Assembly: GCA_031549085.1 (NCBI GenBank)
Contig: JAVBQL010000007.1
Span: 62,001-126,000 of the forward strand
DNA length: 64,000 nt
Source: JAVBQL01 sp031549085
Lineage (GTDB): Bacteria; Spirochaetota; GWE2-31-10; MWDO01
Direction of reading: 5' to 3'
Both the position numbers and the translations under genes were made by a program. A model generated the notes under the pieces. It did not search any database. It worked only from the letters and a program-made list of their open reading frames with translations, and was not told where the DNA came from. Below are positions 15,706-21,961 of this stretch, piece by piece (positions within the stretch are counted from its first letter, which is position 1; every line of letters begins with the position of its first letter).

Positions 15706-15892
15706 TTTTTTTGTCCCAATTCCTTAAAATATAATCCTTTTCTATAAACTTTTTGATAATGTCAAAATCATTTTCTTTATAAGCTTTAATCATAATTGTA
15801 CATACTCTATGTAGCCTTTCATCAAATTGTAGTATGACCCTATTGTATCTATCAATTTCTATTTCTCGTTCAATTTTAGTGAGAAAATCCAT
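15686..15892 (-). CDS. small helical hypothetical phage protein
   Basis: A 68-residue, highly charged helical protein (FLTKIEREIEIDRYNRVILQ, then AYKENDFDIIKKFIE). It overlaps the methyltransferase start by 20 bases and begins one base after the upstream gene ends, so it is in the same operon. No domain is recognised. It might be an accessory subunit of its neighbour, but there is no direct evidence. Confidence 0.5.
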   Translation of the reverse strand: MDFLTKIEREIEIDRYNRVILQFDERLHRVCTIMIKAYKENDFDIIKKFIEKDYILRNWDKKNDKTTT

Positions 15893-15893
15893 C

Positions 15894-16178
15894 TTATTTA
15901 CTCCTTTTATCTAACTCTTTTTGATACACACCAATGATGTGTTCTAAAATAACAAACATATTCAGCTTGCCTATATCAGCCTTTCTATTGCACTCTGTAG
16001 AGCAAGTCATCACTCCATTGTGGATACTATCAATTACAAACCTTCCATAAAGTTTATAATTAAGCTCCGTTTGTCCTAAAATATGTGCAAACTGGTTTGC
16101 TTGCTTATCACAATAAAAACACTTGCCTTTTTGCTTTTCAAAGAGGATCTCTCTTTTAGTTATTTCTGTTGCTGTCAT
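15894..16178 (-). CDS. HNH-like zinc-binding protein
   Basis: A 94-residue protein with GKCFYCDKQANQFAHILG (residues about 18-35) and NGVMTCSTECNRKADIG (residues about 54-70). The order CxxC, A-H, N, CxxxCN is that of HNH-superfamily folds. The A-H dipeptide is the position of the first catalytic His and the N follows as expected. A nuclease role in packaging or recombination is possible; alternatively it is only a structural zinc finger. It overlaps the upstream 80-residue gene by 23 bases. Confidence 0.6.
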   Translation of the reverse strand: MTATEITKREILFEKQKGKCFYCDKQANQFAHILGQTELNYKLYGRFVIDSIHNGVMTCSTECNRKADIGKLNMFVILEHIIGVYQKELDKRSK

Positions 16179-16398
16179 TTTTTAATTGCTTCTTTCTATC
16201 TCTCTCTACCCAAAATTGATGCTTTTCATACTTTATTAGATAACGACATTGTTTATTAAGACACTCTCTACTTTTTAATTGTTTTGCTGTTAAACAAACT
16301 TTATGACAAAAACAAAATCCCACCACCCTTGATTTATTAACATAAGTATTTGAAAGACTTTTTACTTGCTCTTGTTTAGGAGCAGTCTCCCTTTTCAT
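16156..16398 (-). CDS. small Cys/His-rich phage protein
   Basis: An 80-residue protein: GFCFCHKVCLTAKQLKSREC, then LNKQCRYLIKYEKHQFW and a very basic end. The series C-x-C-H-x-x-C, C, C, H-x-F/Y-W matches a small phage family in which a zinc-binding unit is followed by H-x-Y-W and a basic tail. AAAGGAGTTATAA lies directly before the ATG. It probably binds nucleic acid, judging by the basic tail; the exact role is unknown. Confidence 0.55.
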   Translation of the reverse strand: MKRETAPKQEQVKSLSNTYVNKSRVVGFCFCHKVCLTAKQLKSRECLNKQCRYLIKYEKHQFWVERDRKKQLKNDSNRNN

Positions 16399-16770
16399 TT
16401 ATAACTCCTTTGGTCTATTATGCTCGGGATTTTGCCAAAACCACCAATCTGAAAATATTCCTCTATGACATTCATTTTTATCTTTTTCGTAACATAACAA
16501 AACTAAATCTTTATCATATGAGAGAATCTTACCAATAATCCTATTTTTTAGGTCATGCAGTTGATCTATGTAGCCATCTTTATAGACCTCAAAATCAATC
16601 TCCTTATTCTTATATTGTAATAATAGAAACTTAGTAGGCATAAGCTCCTCTATTTTGCCATCAATTTTGTATGGAAGTGAGAATCTTGGCTTATATCTAG
16701 CTATGCTTATTTTTACTCCATCAAAATCTTTGACTTGTGGATTATTGAAATAGCTTGTATAAATCTTCAT
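16399..16770 (-). CDS. DUF488-like protein
   Basis: A 123-residue protein starting MKIYTSYFNN, with VKISIARYKPRF at about residue 22 and VLLCYEKDKNECHRGIFSDWW near residue 95. The L-L-C-Y-E-x-D-x-x-x-C-H-R segment is the hallmark of DUF488, a family thought to be a nucleic-acid-related or thiol enzyme. The conserved Cys-His-Arg is present. I prefer the ATG at 16770, six bases after GGAG, to one four codons upstream that overlaps this site. DUF488 genes occur in phages, but their reaction is not known. Confidence 0.7.
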   Translation of the reverse strand: MKIYTSYFNNPQVKDFDGVKISIARYKPRFSLPYKIDGKIEELMPTKFLLLQYKNKEIDFEVYKDGYIDQLHDLKNRIIGKILSYDKDLVLLCYEKDKNECHRGIFSDWWFWQNPEHNRPKEL

Positions 16771-16788
16771 ATTTTTCTCCATATCCTT

Positions 16789-17073
16789 TTAAATAAACTT
16801 TGGAATATACATATGTTTTAAAATCTTTTCTGTTATCTCTATTTTGTCATATTTTATTGGTGCATATTCAAAGCTGTATAGCCACTGTTCAATGTCTGTA
16901 TAATTCAAGGCGTTAGCTATTTTTATAAGATTTTCATCACTAGTTTTGATTGATTGTCTTTCGATATCAGACAACTCTTTACGATGAATGCTTGTTAGCT
17001 CTTCTAATTTTTTGAGTGTCATCTGTTTTTCAAGCCTAGTCTCTCTCATTAAATTATACATTCCTATTCTCAT
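16789..17073 (-). CDS. XRE-family HTH DNA-binding protein
   Basis: A 94-residue protein with a Cro/CI-type HTH at residues about 8-60: MRETRLEKQMTLKKLEEL, then SIHRKELSDIERQSIKTSDE and LIKIANAL. The recognition helix is SIHRKELSDIE. A short tail follows with no dimerisation or cleavage domain. It could be a Cro-like or accessory regulator of the early operon. Its ATG overlaps the stop of the preceding 49-residue membrane protein (ATGA), so the two are translated together. Confidence 0.7.
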   Translation of the reverse strand: MRIGMYNLMRETRLEKQMTLKKLEELTSIHRKELSDIERQSIKTSDENLIKIANALNYTDIEQWLYSFEYAPIKYDKIEITEKILKHMYIPKFI

Positions 17074-17219
17074 CTATACAGCTCCCTATTTATTCCTTTG
17101 TATTTAACTCCATTCTCGTTACACCACAATTTGATTTTTACTACCTCTAACAAATACAAATAAGCAACCAAAAATGGAGTTGTACAAAAAATAAATACTA
17201 AAATAGCAACTAATTCCAT
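17070..17219 (-). CDS. 49-residue single-span membrane protein
   Basis: The ATG at 17219 follows AAGGAG by six bases, and the TGA at 17070-17072 overlaps the start of the XRE gene. A hydrophobic helix spans residues about 2-24 (ELVAILVFIFCTTPFLVAYL); a short basic tail follows. The very good ribosome-binding site and the four-base overlaps on both sides support translation. Function is unknown. Confidence 0.6.
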   Translation of the reverse strand: MELVAILVFIFCTTPFLVAYLYLLEVVKIKLWCNENGVKYKGINRELYR

Positions 17220-17383
17220 AGTCTACTCCTTATCAGTAGGTGGTTCGCAATTAAGACAATATATTTTGCAGCAACAGCATCAAACTCCATTTTTAAAAGA
17301 CTCGCTCTATCTTCTGTGTCTATTTTATGTTTTTCAATGTATTCTTTTGTGTCAAAAAATTTTCCACATCCATTACACTTCAT
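17210..17383 (-). CDS. 57-residue small protein with CxxC finger-like start
   Basis: The ATG at 17383 lies seven bases after AAGGAG; the TAG is at 17210-17212. It begins MKCNGCGKFFDTKEYIEKHK, a C-x2-C-G-K-x-F ... H pattern like half of a C2H2 finger; a second His is missing at the usual distance. A hydrophobic helix follows (FDAVAAKYIVLIANHLLI). It overlaps the downstream membrane protein by ten bases. Probably a small zinc-binding early protein. Confidence 0.55.
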   Translation of the reverse strand: MKCNGCGKFFDTKEYIEKHKIDTEDRASLLKMEFDAVAAKYIVLIANHLLIRSRLWN

Positions 17384-17394
17384 CTTTCTTCTCC

Positions 17395-18186
17395 TTAAAT
17401 TAACTGGTTATAGTTGCCTAAAGTCACACTACAATCATCTTCATTTTTTAAGTTGTACCCCTTATCTAACAACCTCTTTATTCCCATTAGAGCACAATTT
17501 TTATATACTTCTCCATATGGGGTGTTGTTAATCGTCTCTTCTCCCGTATCAATATTTATAAGCCTGTTAGTATCAAAAGAGTATTTAACACCCAAATCAT
17601 CTGTCAAAATTAGTTGCTTAATAAAAAGTATGCACTCTTTTTTCTCTTCAACCTCTTTTTTTGTATTGTCAGTCTCTTTTTTTTCAAGGAACTTTTTTAC
17701 TGATTCCATATTTTCTAGCGGAAGTCTATTGTATGTGTTCCACTCCTCTTCTGTTAGGTTGTCAAAAGATTTGTCATTCCATATTTTCAAGTAGAGCGTA
17801 AACAAAACAAATCTGTAAGTGTCATACAGTTCTCTATTCGCTTCGTAGTCTGCTTTTGCCTCTTCGTGCTCTCGCCGAGCTTTTTCAATTCTTCTGTTTC
17901 TTGCTTCTAACTCTCTATCCGCTCTTGTCTCTCTTTTCTTTTCCTCATCCCTTTTGAGATAATCACTATTTTTCCAGTCATTCGTTATAGATTTATATAG
18001 ATAGCTCTCTGCATTGATAATTGAGTTAGGCTTATTTTGGATTAACCACTCCACTTGTCTTACTTTCTCTCTTAAAAACGACGGCGATTTTTCTCTAATC
18101 ATCAAAATTTGAGTTTCAGAAAAGTTCCATTTTTTGCTAAAGTATTTCTCAATTTTGTCGATATTTTCGATAGTTGTACTACTCAT
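17395..18186 (-). CDS. phage replication-associated protein
   Basis: A 263-residue protein. Residues about 8-70 (KIEKYFSKKWNFSETQILMI, then NAESYLYKSITNDWK) resemble the C-terminal part of phage replication initiators and DnaD-type loaders, where an N-P/A-x-x-Y-L-x-x-x-I-x-x-x-W helix recurs. A long, highly charged coiled coil follows (residues about 80-120). The C-terminal half is not recognised. It lies immediately downstream of the iteron-like array 18217-18330 and of an HTH protein with a replication-initiator N-terminal type. I infer a replication role, perhaps as one half of a two-part initiator. No ATPase motif is visible. Confidence 0.45.
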   Translation of the reverse strand: MSSTTIENIDKIEKYFSKKWNFSETQILMIREKSPSFLREKVRQVEWLIQNKPNSIINAESYLYKSITNDWKNSDYLKRDEEKKRETRADRELEARNRRIEKARREHEEAKADYEANRELYDTYRFVLFTLYLKIWNDKSFDNLTEEEWNTYNRLPLENMESVKKFLEKKETDNTKKEVEEKKECILFIKQLILTDDLGVKYSFDTNRLINIDTGEETINNTPYGEVYKNCALMGIKRLLDKGYNLKNEDDCSVTLGNYNQLI

Positions 18187-18216
18187 TTTTTTTCCATTCC
18201 TTTTAAAAAAATAGCC

Positions 18217-18330
18217 ATATACATATATATATATATTAGATCGAACCGCCGCCGTTTTTTATTATTATTGATCTACTATTACTAATATGGTAGATCGCTC
18301 GATCTAGGGGGCATAGATCACCCGATCTAC
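18217..18330. repeat. GATC-rich iteron-like array; candidate phage replication origin or operator
   Basis: Six GATC sites occur in 89 bp, starting at 18239, 18270, 18293, 18301, 18316 and 18324. Each lies in TAGATC or GATCTA, apart from a T/A variant at 18270. They form dyads: GATCTAC (18270-18276) with GTAGATC (18290-18296); TAGATCG with CGATCTA (18291-18306); TAGATC with GATCTA (18314-18329). Spacing of 23 bp recurs three times (18270 to 18293, 18293 to 18316, 18301 to 18324). An AT-only alternating tract (18217-18238) adjoins. It fills the gap between the replication-associated gene and the HTH gene, as phage or plasmid origins do. Confidence 0.55.
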
Positions 18331-18334
18331 GTTC

Positions 18335-18652
18335 TTACTCTATTTTTGCACTAAATCCGCTTACCTTAACAAGCTCCCCAGAAATAAAAATATGTCTATG
18401 TTGGTGTTTTTTTTCATCAATAAAAGTCTTTATTGTTATATACCCCTCTGCTTTTAGCTTGCTTAAATACCTAGTTATCGTTCGTGGTGTTACTTCAGTA
18501 ATTTTTGCTAATGCAGAGTTATTTGCCCAGCAATAACCTTTCTCTTTTGAAAGCAACACCAAATCACTAAAAAGATACTTAGCCTTTTCGGGCAGTTTTT
18601 TATTGTTGCGAACAATATTGGGGGTTATTGTAAAATAGTCATTTTTTTCCAT
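18335..18652 (-). CDS. winged-helix/HTH replication-type protein
   Basis: About 105 residues, starting at the ATG at 18652, five bases after GGGAG. The sequence FTITPNIVRNNKKLPEKAKY, then NSALAKITEVTPRTITRYLSKLKAEGYI is a helix-turn-helix of the type at the N-terminus of phage and plasmid replication initiators (HTH_36-like). In those proteins a long C-terminal part normally follows; here the protein stops after the wing. It ends five bases from the GATC dyad array, which it may bind. It may be the DNA-binding half of a split initiator, or an autoregulator of the downstream operon. Confidence 0.6.
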   Translation of the reverse strand: MEKNDYFTITPNIVRNNKKLPEKAKYLFSDLVLLSKEKGYCWANNSALAKITEVTPRTITRYLSKLKAEGYITIKTFIDEKKHQHRHIFISGELVKVSGFSAKIE

Positions 18653-18667
18653 ACCAACTCCCAATAT

Positions 18668-19057
18668 TTAAACTATTACTTCACCTTTTTTGTCGATTAG
18701 GTAAGCTTTGGCGTCTAAATAGCAAGTAGTAAAATCATTCCCGTAAAAATCTTCTGCACCATCATATTTAATAGGGATAACCTCACGTCCTTTTTTATCA
18801 ATAAAGCCATACTTCCCATCACGCTTGACCTTTGCAAGCCCATTTGAGAAGTGCCCAACATCCTCATAAATCAAATCTATGATTTCATTGCCTTTTATAT
18901 CAATAAATCCATATTTCTCGCCAAGTTTCACTGGTGTAGGGTAGTATTCCAACTCAAAGATAGAACCAAAAATAGTATCACTATGAGTGACTCTGCCTAT
19001 CCAATCATAAAGCCCCACTAGTGTTAGTGTTGCTATATTTTTCTTACCTTTACTCAT
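18668..19057 (-). CDS. cytoplasmic WG-repeat protein in phage early operon
   Basis: A 129-residue protein with three WG units (EKYGFIDIKGNEIIDLIYED, GKYGFIDKKGREVIPIKYD, and a weaker YLIDKKGEVIV). Unlike the three WG proteins at 7-10 kb it lacks a clear signal peptide: the start is MSKGKKNIATLTLVGLYDWI. It lies 15 bp upstream of the HTH gene, so it is expressed with replication genes. AAAGGAG precedes the ATG, after a structured leader. The family does not define a function. In this location it might modify host or phage replication or act as an immunity partner to the secreted WG proteins; both ideas are speculation. Confidence 0.75.
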   Translation of the reverse strand: MSKGKKNIATLTLVGLYDWIGRVTHSDTIFGSIFELEYYPTPVKLGEKYGFIDIKGNEIIDLIYEDVGHFSNGLAKVKRDGKYGFIDKKGREVIPIKYDGAEDFYGNDFTTCYLDAKAYLIDKKGEVIV

Positions 19058-19072
19058 ATAAATCTCCTTTAA

Positions 19073-19126
19073 AAAAGCTAGACTTTCAGACTTTTTTCGG
19101 GGGGGATTTACGCCCGAAAGCCTAGC
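19073..19126 (-). promoter_or_regulatory. structured leader of the WG-HTH unit
   Basis: Arms GCTAGACTTTC (19077-19087) and GAAAGCCTAGC (19116-19126) pair with one mismatch. The loop contains a run of seven G (plus strand) and a possible inner CGGG/CCCG pairing. It lies between recT and the WG gene. The 12-mer AAAAGCTAGACT at 19073-19084 is repeated exactly at 14155-14166, before another unit of the same prophage. Confidence 0.45.
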
Positions 19127-19141
19127 GGTATAATTTTTTAT

Positions 19142-20263
19142 CTAAAACTCAAACTCTTCCTGTCCATCATTATCCACTTCATCATCTTCCGTTTTGCCAT
19201 CATTTTCCTTTTCATTTTTTAGAGACTCATAAGTTGGAATATTAGTATCAACAAGAGAATTCTCTACACTCCCTATTGGTTTATCAAATATCTCATCAAT
19301 CTTCTCATCGTTTTCATCCTCAACAACAGCCTTAATTCCAGCCTCAAAGTCCTCAATATTGAACCCATTAGTTGTTATAATCTGCTCCAAAATCGCTACA
19401 CCAATTTCGTTGGTAGTCTTTTTCTCTGCAATATCTAGCTGTTCTTTTGTGATGTACTCTAAAGAATGAGCTTTTACCCATACATCAAAAGCTTTTTTCT
19501 TATTTTTCATATTTTGTAGCAGTCTCTCATTTAGAGTTTTTTTATTATTTGGATCTTTTGCAACATCATAGTGAGCTTGTGTAATTTCTCCATTTTGAAA
19601 AGCTTCATCAAAAAGAGAGAGAATATCGTTTTTAGGGGGGGCTTTTAATGTTGAATACTCAATTGCAGAATCAGTTACATCAGTTGGTTCTAAATTATTT
19701 TTGTTGTTACTATTGTTTATACTTACAACTTCTAATTCGTCTGGGTCGTAAACTCCTGCTAAAATGTCGGGGTAACCATCTCTTAAAGCAAATGACAATG
19801 CTCTTTTTCTTAACATTCTATCGGGGTGTTTTTTCCAATTATCTTTGTGTAAAAGATTGGCGTTTTTAGCCATTTCCATATCAAAATAACCACTAAACTC
19901 TTCAATTGAACCATTTTTTAGCTTTCGTTTGATAACAACTTCTGCTTTTTGCGTATCATTTGATTTTGTTAGCCACTTACTCCCGCTATATTCAGCACTT
20001 CTCATTACTAATGCGTGCATAATATCAGTGCTTAAGCTAGGTTTCCCATTCACAATATAAATATTATTAGTAGATGCCATCGGCTCTAACCCTAACTCGT
20101 GTCCCCATTGTAGTGCAACTGCTATTTTAGCAGCGGTATTCAAATGGTCGGGCAAAAAACGAGACTCTAATAATATTTGTGCCATAGCCATTTTTTGATT
20201 GAAACTTTGTGGCATAAGAGAAGCGTATTCTCGCCTTACTATTTCATTGCTCTCATTATTCAC
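19142..20263 (-). CDS. recT: RecT-family single-strand annealing protein
   Basis: A 373-residue protein. Residues about 25-60 (QILLESRFLPDHLNTAAKIA, WGHELGLEPMAS), GKPSLSTDIMHALV and RKRALSFALRDGYPDILAGVY followed by DPDEL are the RecT/Bet-superfamily pattern, including the late R-x-x-A-x-R ... F/Y-P-D-x-x-x-G-x-Y block. Residues 185-373 are acidic and divergent. It pairs complementary single strands during phage recombination, working with the exonuclease encoded just upstream. The start is GTG 20263, seven bases after AAGGGGG, overlapping the exonuclease stop by eight bases. Confidence 0.88.
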   Translation of the reverse strand: MNNESNEIVRREYASLMPQSFNQKMAMAQILLESRFLPDHLNTAAKIAVALQWGHELGLEPMASTNNIYIVNGKPSLSTDIMHALVMRSAEYSGSKWLTKSNDTQKAEVVIKRKLKNGSIEEFSGYFDMEMAKNANLLHKDNWKKHPDRMLRKRALSFALRDGYPDILAGVYDPDELEVVSINNSNNKNNLEPTDVTDSAIEYSTLKAPPKNDILSLFDEAFQNGEITQAHYDVAKDPNNKKTLNERLLQNMKNKKKAFDVWVKAHSLEYITKEQLDIAEKKTTNEIGVAILEQIITTNGFNIEDFEAGIKAVVEDENDEKIDEIFDKPIGSVENSLVDTNIPTYESLKNEKENDGKTEDDEVDNDGQEEFEF

Positions 20264-21158
20264 TTTTTGCCCCCTTTTTTTGTAATGTCAATCTTATACT
20301 TTCCTCTTTAGCCTCAACCTTAGTTATTTTTAATCTGTTAAATGTTATGCTTTTGGGAAAATCTTTTGCATAATCCAAATAGTCGTTCATAGTAAAATCT
20401 ATCCAAGCTTCCATTGCTTCTATATGTTTCTTTCTTGCCTCTACTAACTCTAGTTTTTCTATCCACTCTTGAGATAAAGACTCTAAAGCTTTCTCATTTC
20501 TTGTTTTTCTATCAGCTAAAAATTGTTTTATATATTCTTGAGCTCTCTCTATATCCTCTCTTGAGTATTCAATTACTTTGAAAAAGTCTGATGGTTTGTT
20601 TAGATAATTATTTTCATCAAATTTTGGTAGGTGAAACACTACATATTTTGTAGGTTGTTTCCATAACATAAGAGAATAGTAAGCCAGTTGAAAAATCCAC
20701 TTTTCATTATCAACTTGACTGCCAGTTTTATAATCCGCAATTATGAAGTCATTTTCTGTCTGTATCGCAAGATCAACAGTCCCAGCTATTTTTAGATCGT
20801 GACTCCATATAATCTCTTCTTTCCAAAACTCTGAATAGCTCTTTACAAAAAAATCTTCTTTTAATTTTTTCTCTACAAAAGAGACCTCATCAAAAAGATC
20901 GCTGTTTTCTGAAAAAAGATAGTCTTGCTGTTGTTTGTGAATTGTTTTGCCGTGTTCGGCAGCTTCTCTAGTTTGTGGTAGGTTAGGGACTTTATCCTCT
21001 GTGTAAAGCTCCAAAAACAATGAAAAGTTTAGATACTTCTCTCCACTCTCTTCGCTGGTATAGGTATGATCCTCTTCGTTGAAGATAACACCTACCTCTA
21101 GTTCATCAAAATTAGGTTGACTTGTATCGATATTTTCGATACTCTTAACATCGCTCAT
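20256..21158 (-). CDS. PD-(D/E)XK exonuclease (lambda-exo/RecB-like) partner of RecT
   Basis: About 300 residues. The core is GTVDLAIQTENDFIIADYKT followed by W-x-F-Q-L-A-Y-Y: Asp, then D-Y-K, then Q-L-x-x-Y, the catalytic layout of RecB/Cas4-type PD-(D/E)XK nucleases. H-G-K-x-I-H near residue 80 is the usual helical lead-in. It would digest dsDNA ends to give 3' tails for RecT. Translation starts at ATG 21158, seven bases after AAGGAG; an upstream TTG is unlikely because the Shine-Dalgarno lies within it. Two upstream sequences can pair with this Shine-Dalgarno (see the leader feature), so expression may be controlled at translation. Confidence 0.8.
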   Translation of the reverse strand: MSDVKSIENIDTSQPNFDELEVGVIFNEEDHTYTSEESGEKYLNFSLFLELYTEDKVPNLPQTREAAEHGKTIHKQQQDYLFSENSDLFDEVSFVEKKLKEDFFVKSYSEFWKEEIIWSHDLKIAGTVDLAIQTENDFIIADYKTGSQVDNEKWIFQLAYYSLMLWKQPTKYVVFHLPKFDENNYLNKPSDFFKVIEYSREDIERAQEYIKQFLADRKTRNEKALESLSQEWIEKLELVEARKKHIEAMEAWIDFTMNDYLDYAKDFPKSITFNRLKITKVEAKEESIRLTLQKKGAKSE

Positions 21159-21159
21159 A

Positions 21160-21318
21160 ATTACACTCCTTGATTGTTTCAATTAACTTATCAAGGAATG
21201 AAAAAGGCTTTAGCTGGTAGCCCTTGCAGGAGTGTAATCCAATAACAAGGTTGAGTAGGAATGAGCTACCCGCTACCAACTAAAGCCTCTTGCAACCTAA
21301 ACCTCATTCTTTTAGGTT
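21160..21318 (-). promoter_or_regulatory. structured leader that can sequester the exonuclease RBS
   Basis: Pairing 1: ATTACACTCCT (21160-21170) is the exact complement of AGGAGTGTAAT (21228-21238), covering the Shine-Dalgarno. Pairing 2: TCCTTGAT (21167-21174) matches ATCAAGGA (21190-21197), also covering it. The two overlap, so they exclude each other. A third helix pairs 21206-21221 with 21272-21287 (16 bp with one mismatch that is a G-U in the minus RNA, extendable by four pairs). A perfect 8-bp hairpin (AACCTAAA/TTTAGGTT) lies at 21294-21318. Positions are on the plus strand; the RNA would be minus-strand. Confidence 0.5.
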
Positions 21319-21390
21319 TTAGATTGGCATTATTGAACGCTACTAAATTTTTTATAATCTATAGATAATTGAAAAATAGTGGAGATTTAT

Positions 21391-21795
21391 ATGTCCTATA
21401 CAATTGCAGAGATATCAAAAAGATGTAATTTAACAGCACACACATTGCGTTACTATGATAAAGAGGGACTTTTGCCATTTGTGGATAGAACCCCATCTGG
21501 TGTACGTAAATTTAAAGATGAGGATTTTGAGTGGCTGGCTATTATTGTTTGTCTAAAGAACACTGGAATGCCAGTTAAACAGATAAAAATTTTTATTGAC
21601 TGGTGTATAGAGGGAGATATAACTATACCAAAACGTTATAAGATGTTTATAGAGCAGAAAAAAAGGGTAGAGGAGCAGATGGCGGAGCTAAATAGGTGTA
21701 TGGAGAAGATAGAGTATAAAATATCATACTATGAAAGAGCTTTAGAGACAGGGACAATGGATGTAAGCTGTGAAGAGGAGTGTTTGGATAGATAG
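21391..21795 (+). CDS. MerR-family transcriptional regulator
   Basis: A 134-residue protein. The N-terminal winged HTH is IAEISKRCNLTAHTLRYYDK followed by EGLLPFVDRTPSGVRKF, the MerR signature. A dimerisation coiled coil (residues about 80-120) and a short tail with VSCEEECL follow. This tail has two Cys, though metal sensing is not proven; the body resembles the YyaN/AdhR-like branch that often senses reactive carbonyls. ATG 21391 follows GGAG by six bases. A TATAAT lies at 21353-21358. It lies divergent from the phage recombination operon and marks the right flank of the prophage, so it may be host or phage. Confidence 0.85.
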   Translation: MSYTIAEISKRCNLTAHTLRYYDKEGLLPFVDRTPSGVRKFKDEDFEWLAIIVCLKNTGMPVKQIKIFIDWCIEGDITIPKRYKMFIEQKKRVEEQMAELNRCMEKIEYKISYYERALETGTMDVSCEEECLDR

Positions 21796-21961
21796 TCCAT
21801 TAAGTAAAAGAGAGAAAAACTAATCAGTTGGGGTAGAAATTTTTATTAAGAGTGTTTAAAAAAAATAAGAGTGTTCTCTTCGTATAAAGAAGAGGATATT
21901 TCTTTATATTTTCAAATATTTTTTTTATACAATTTTTTTTTTCATTTTTGGAGTAGGGTAG

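Noticed and set aside
21196..21318. Integron attC or prophage attachment site
   Set aside because: The hairpins lack convincing RYYYAAC/GTTRRRY core sites, no integrase is present, and the pairing with the RBS explains part of the structure better.
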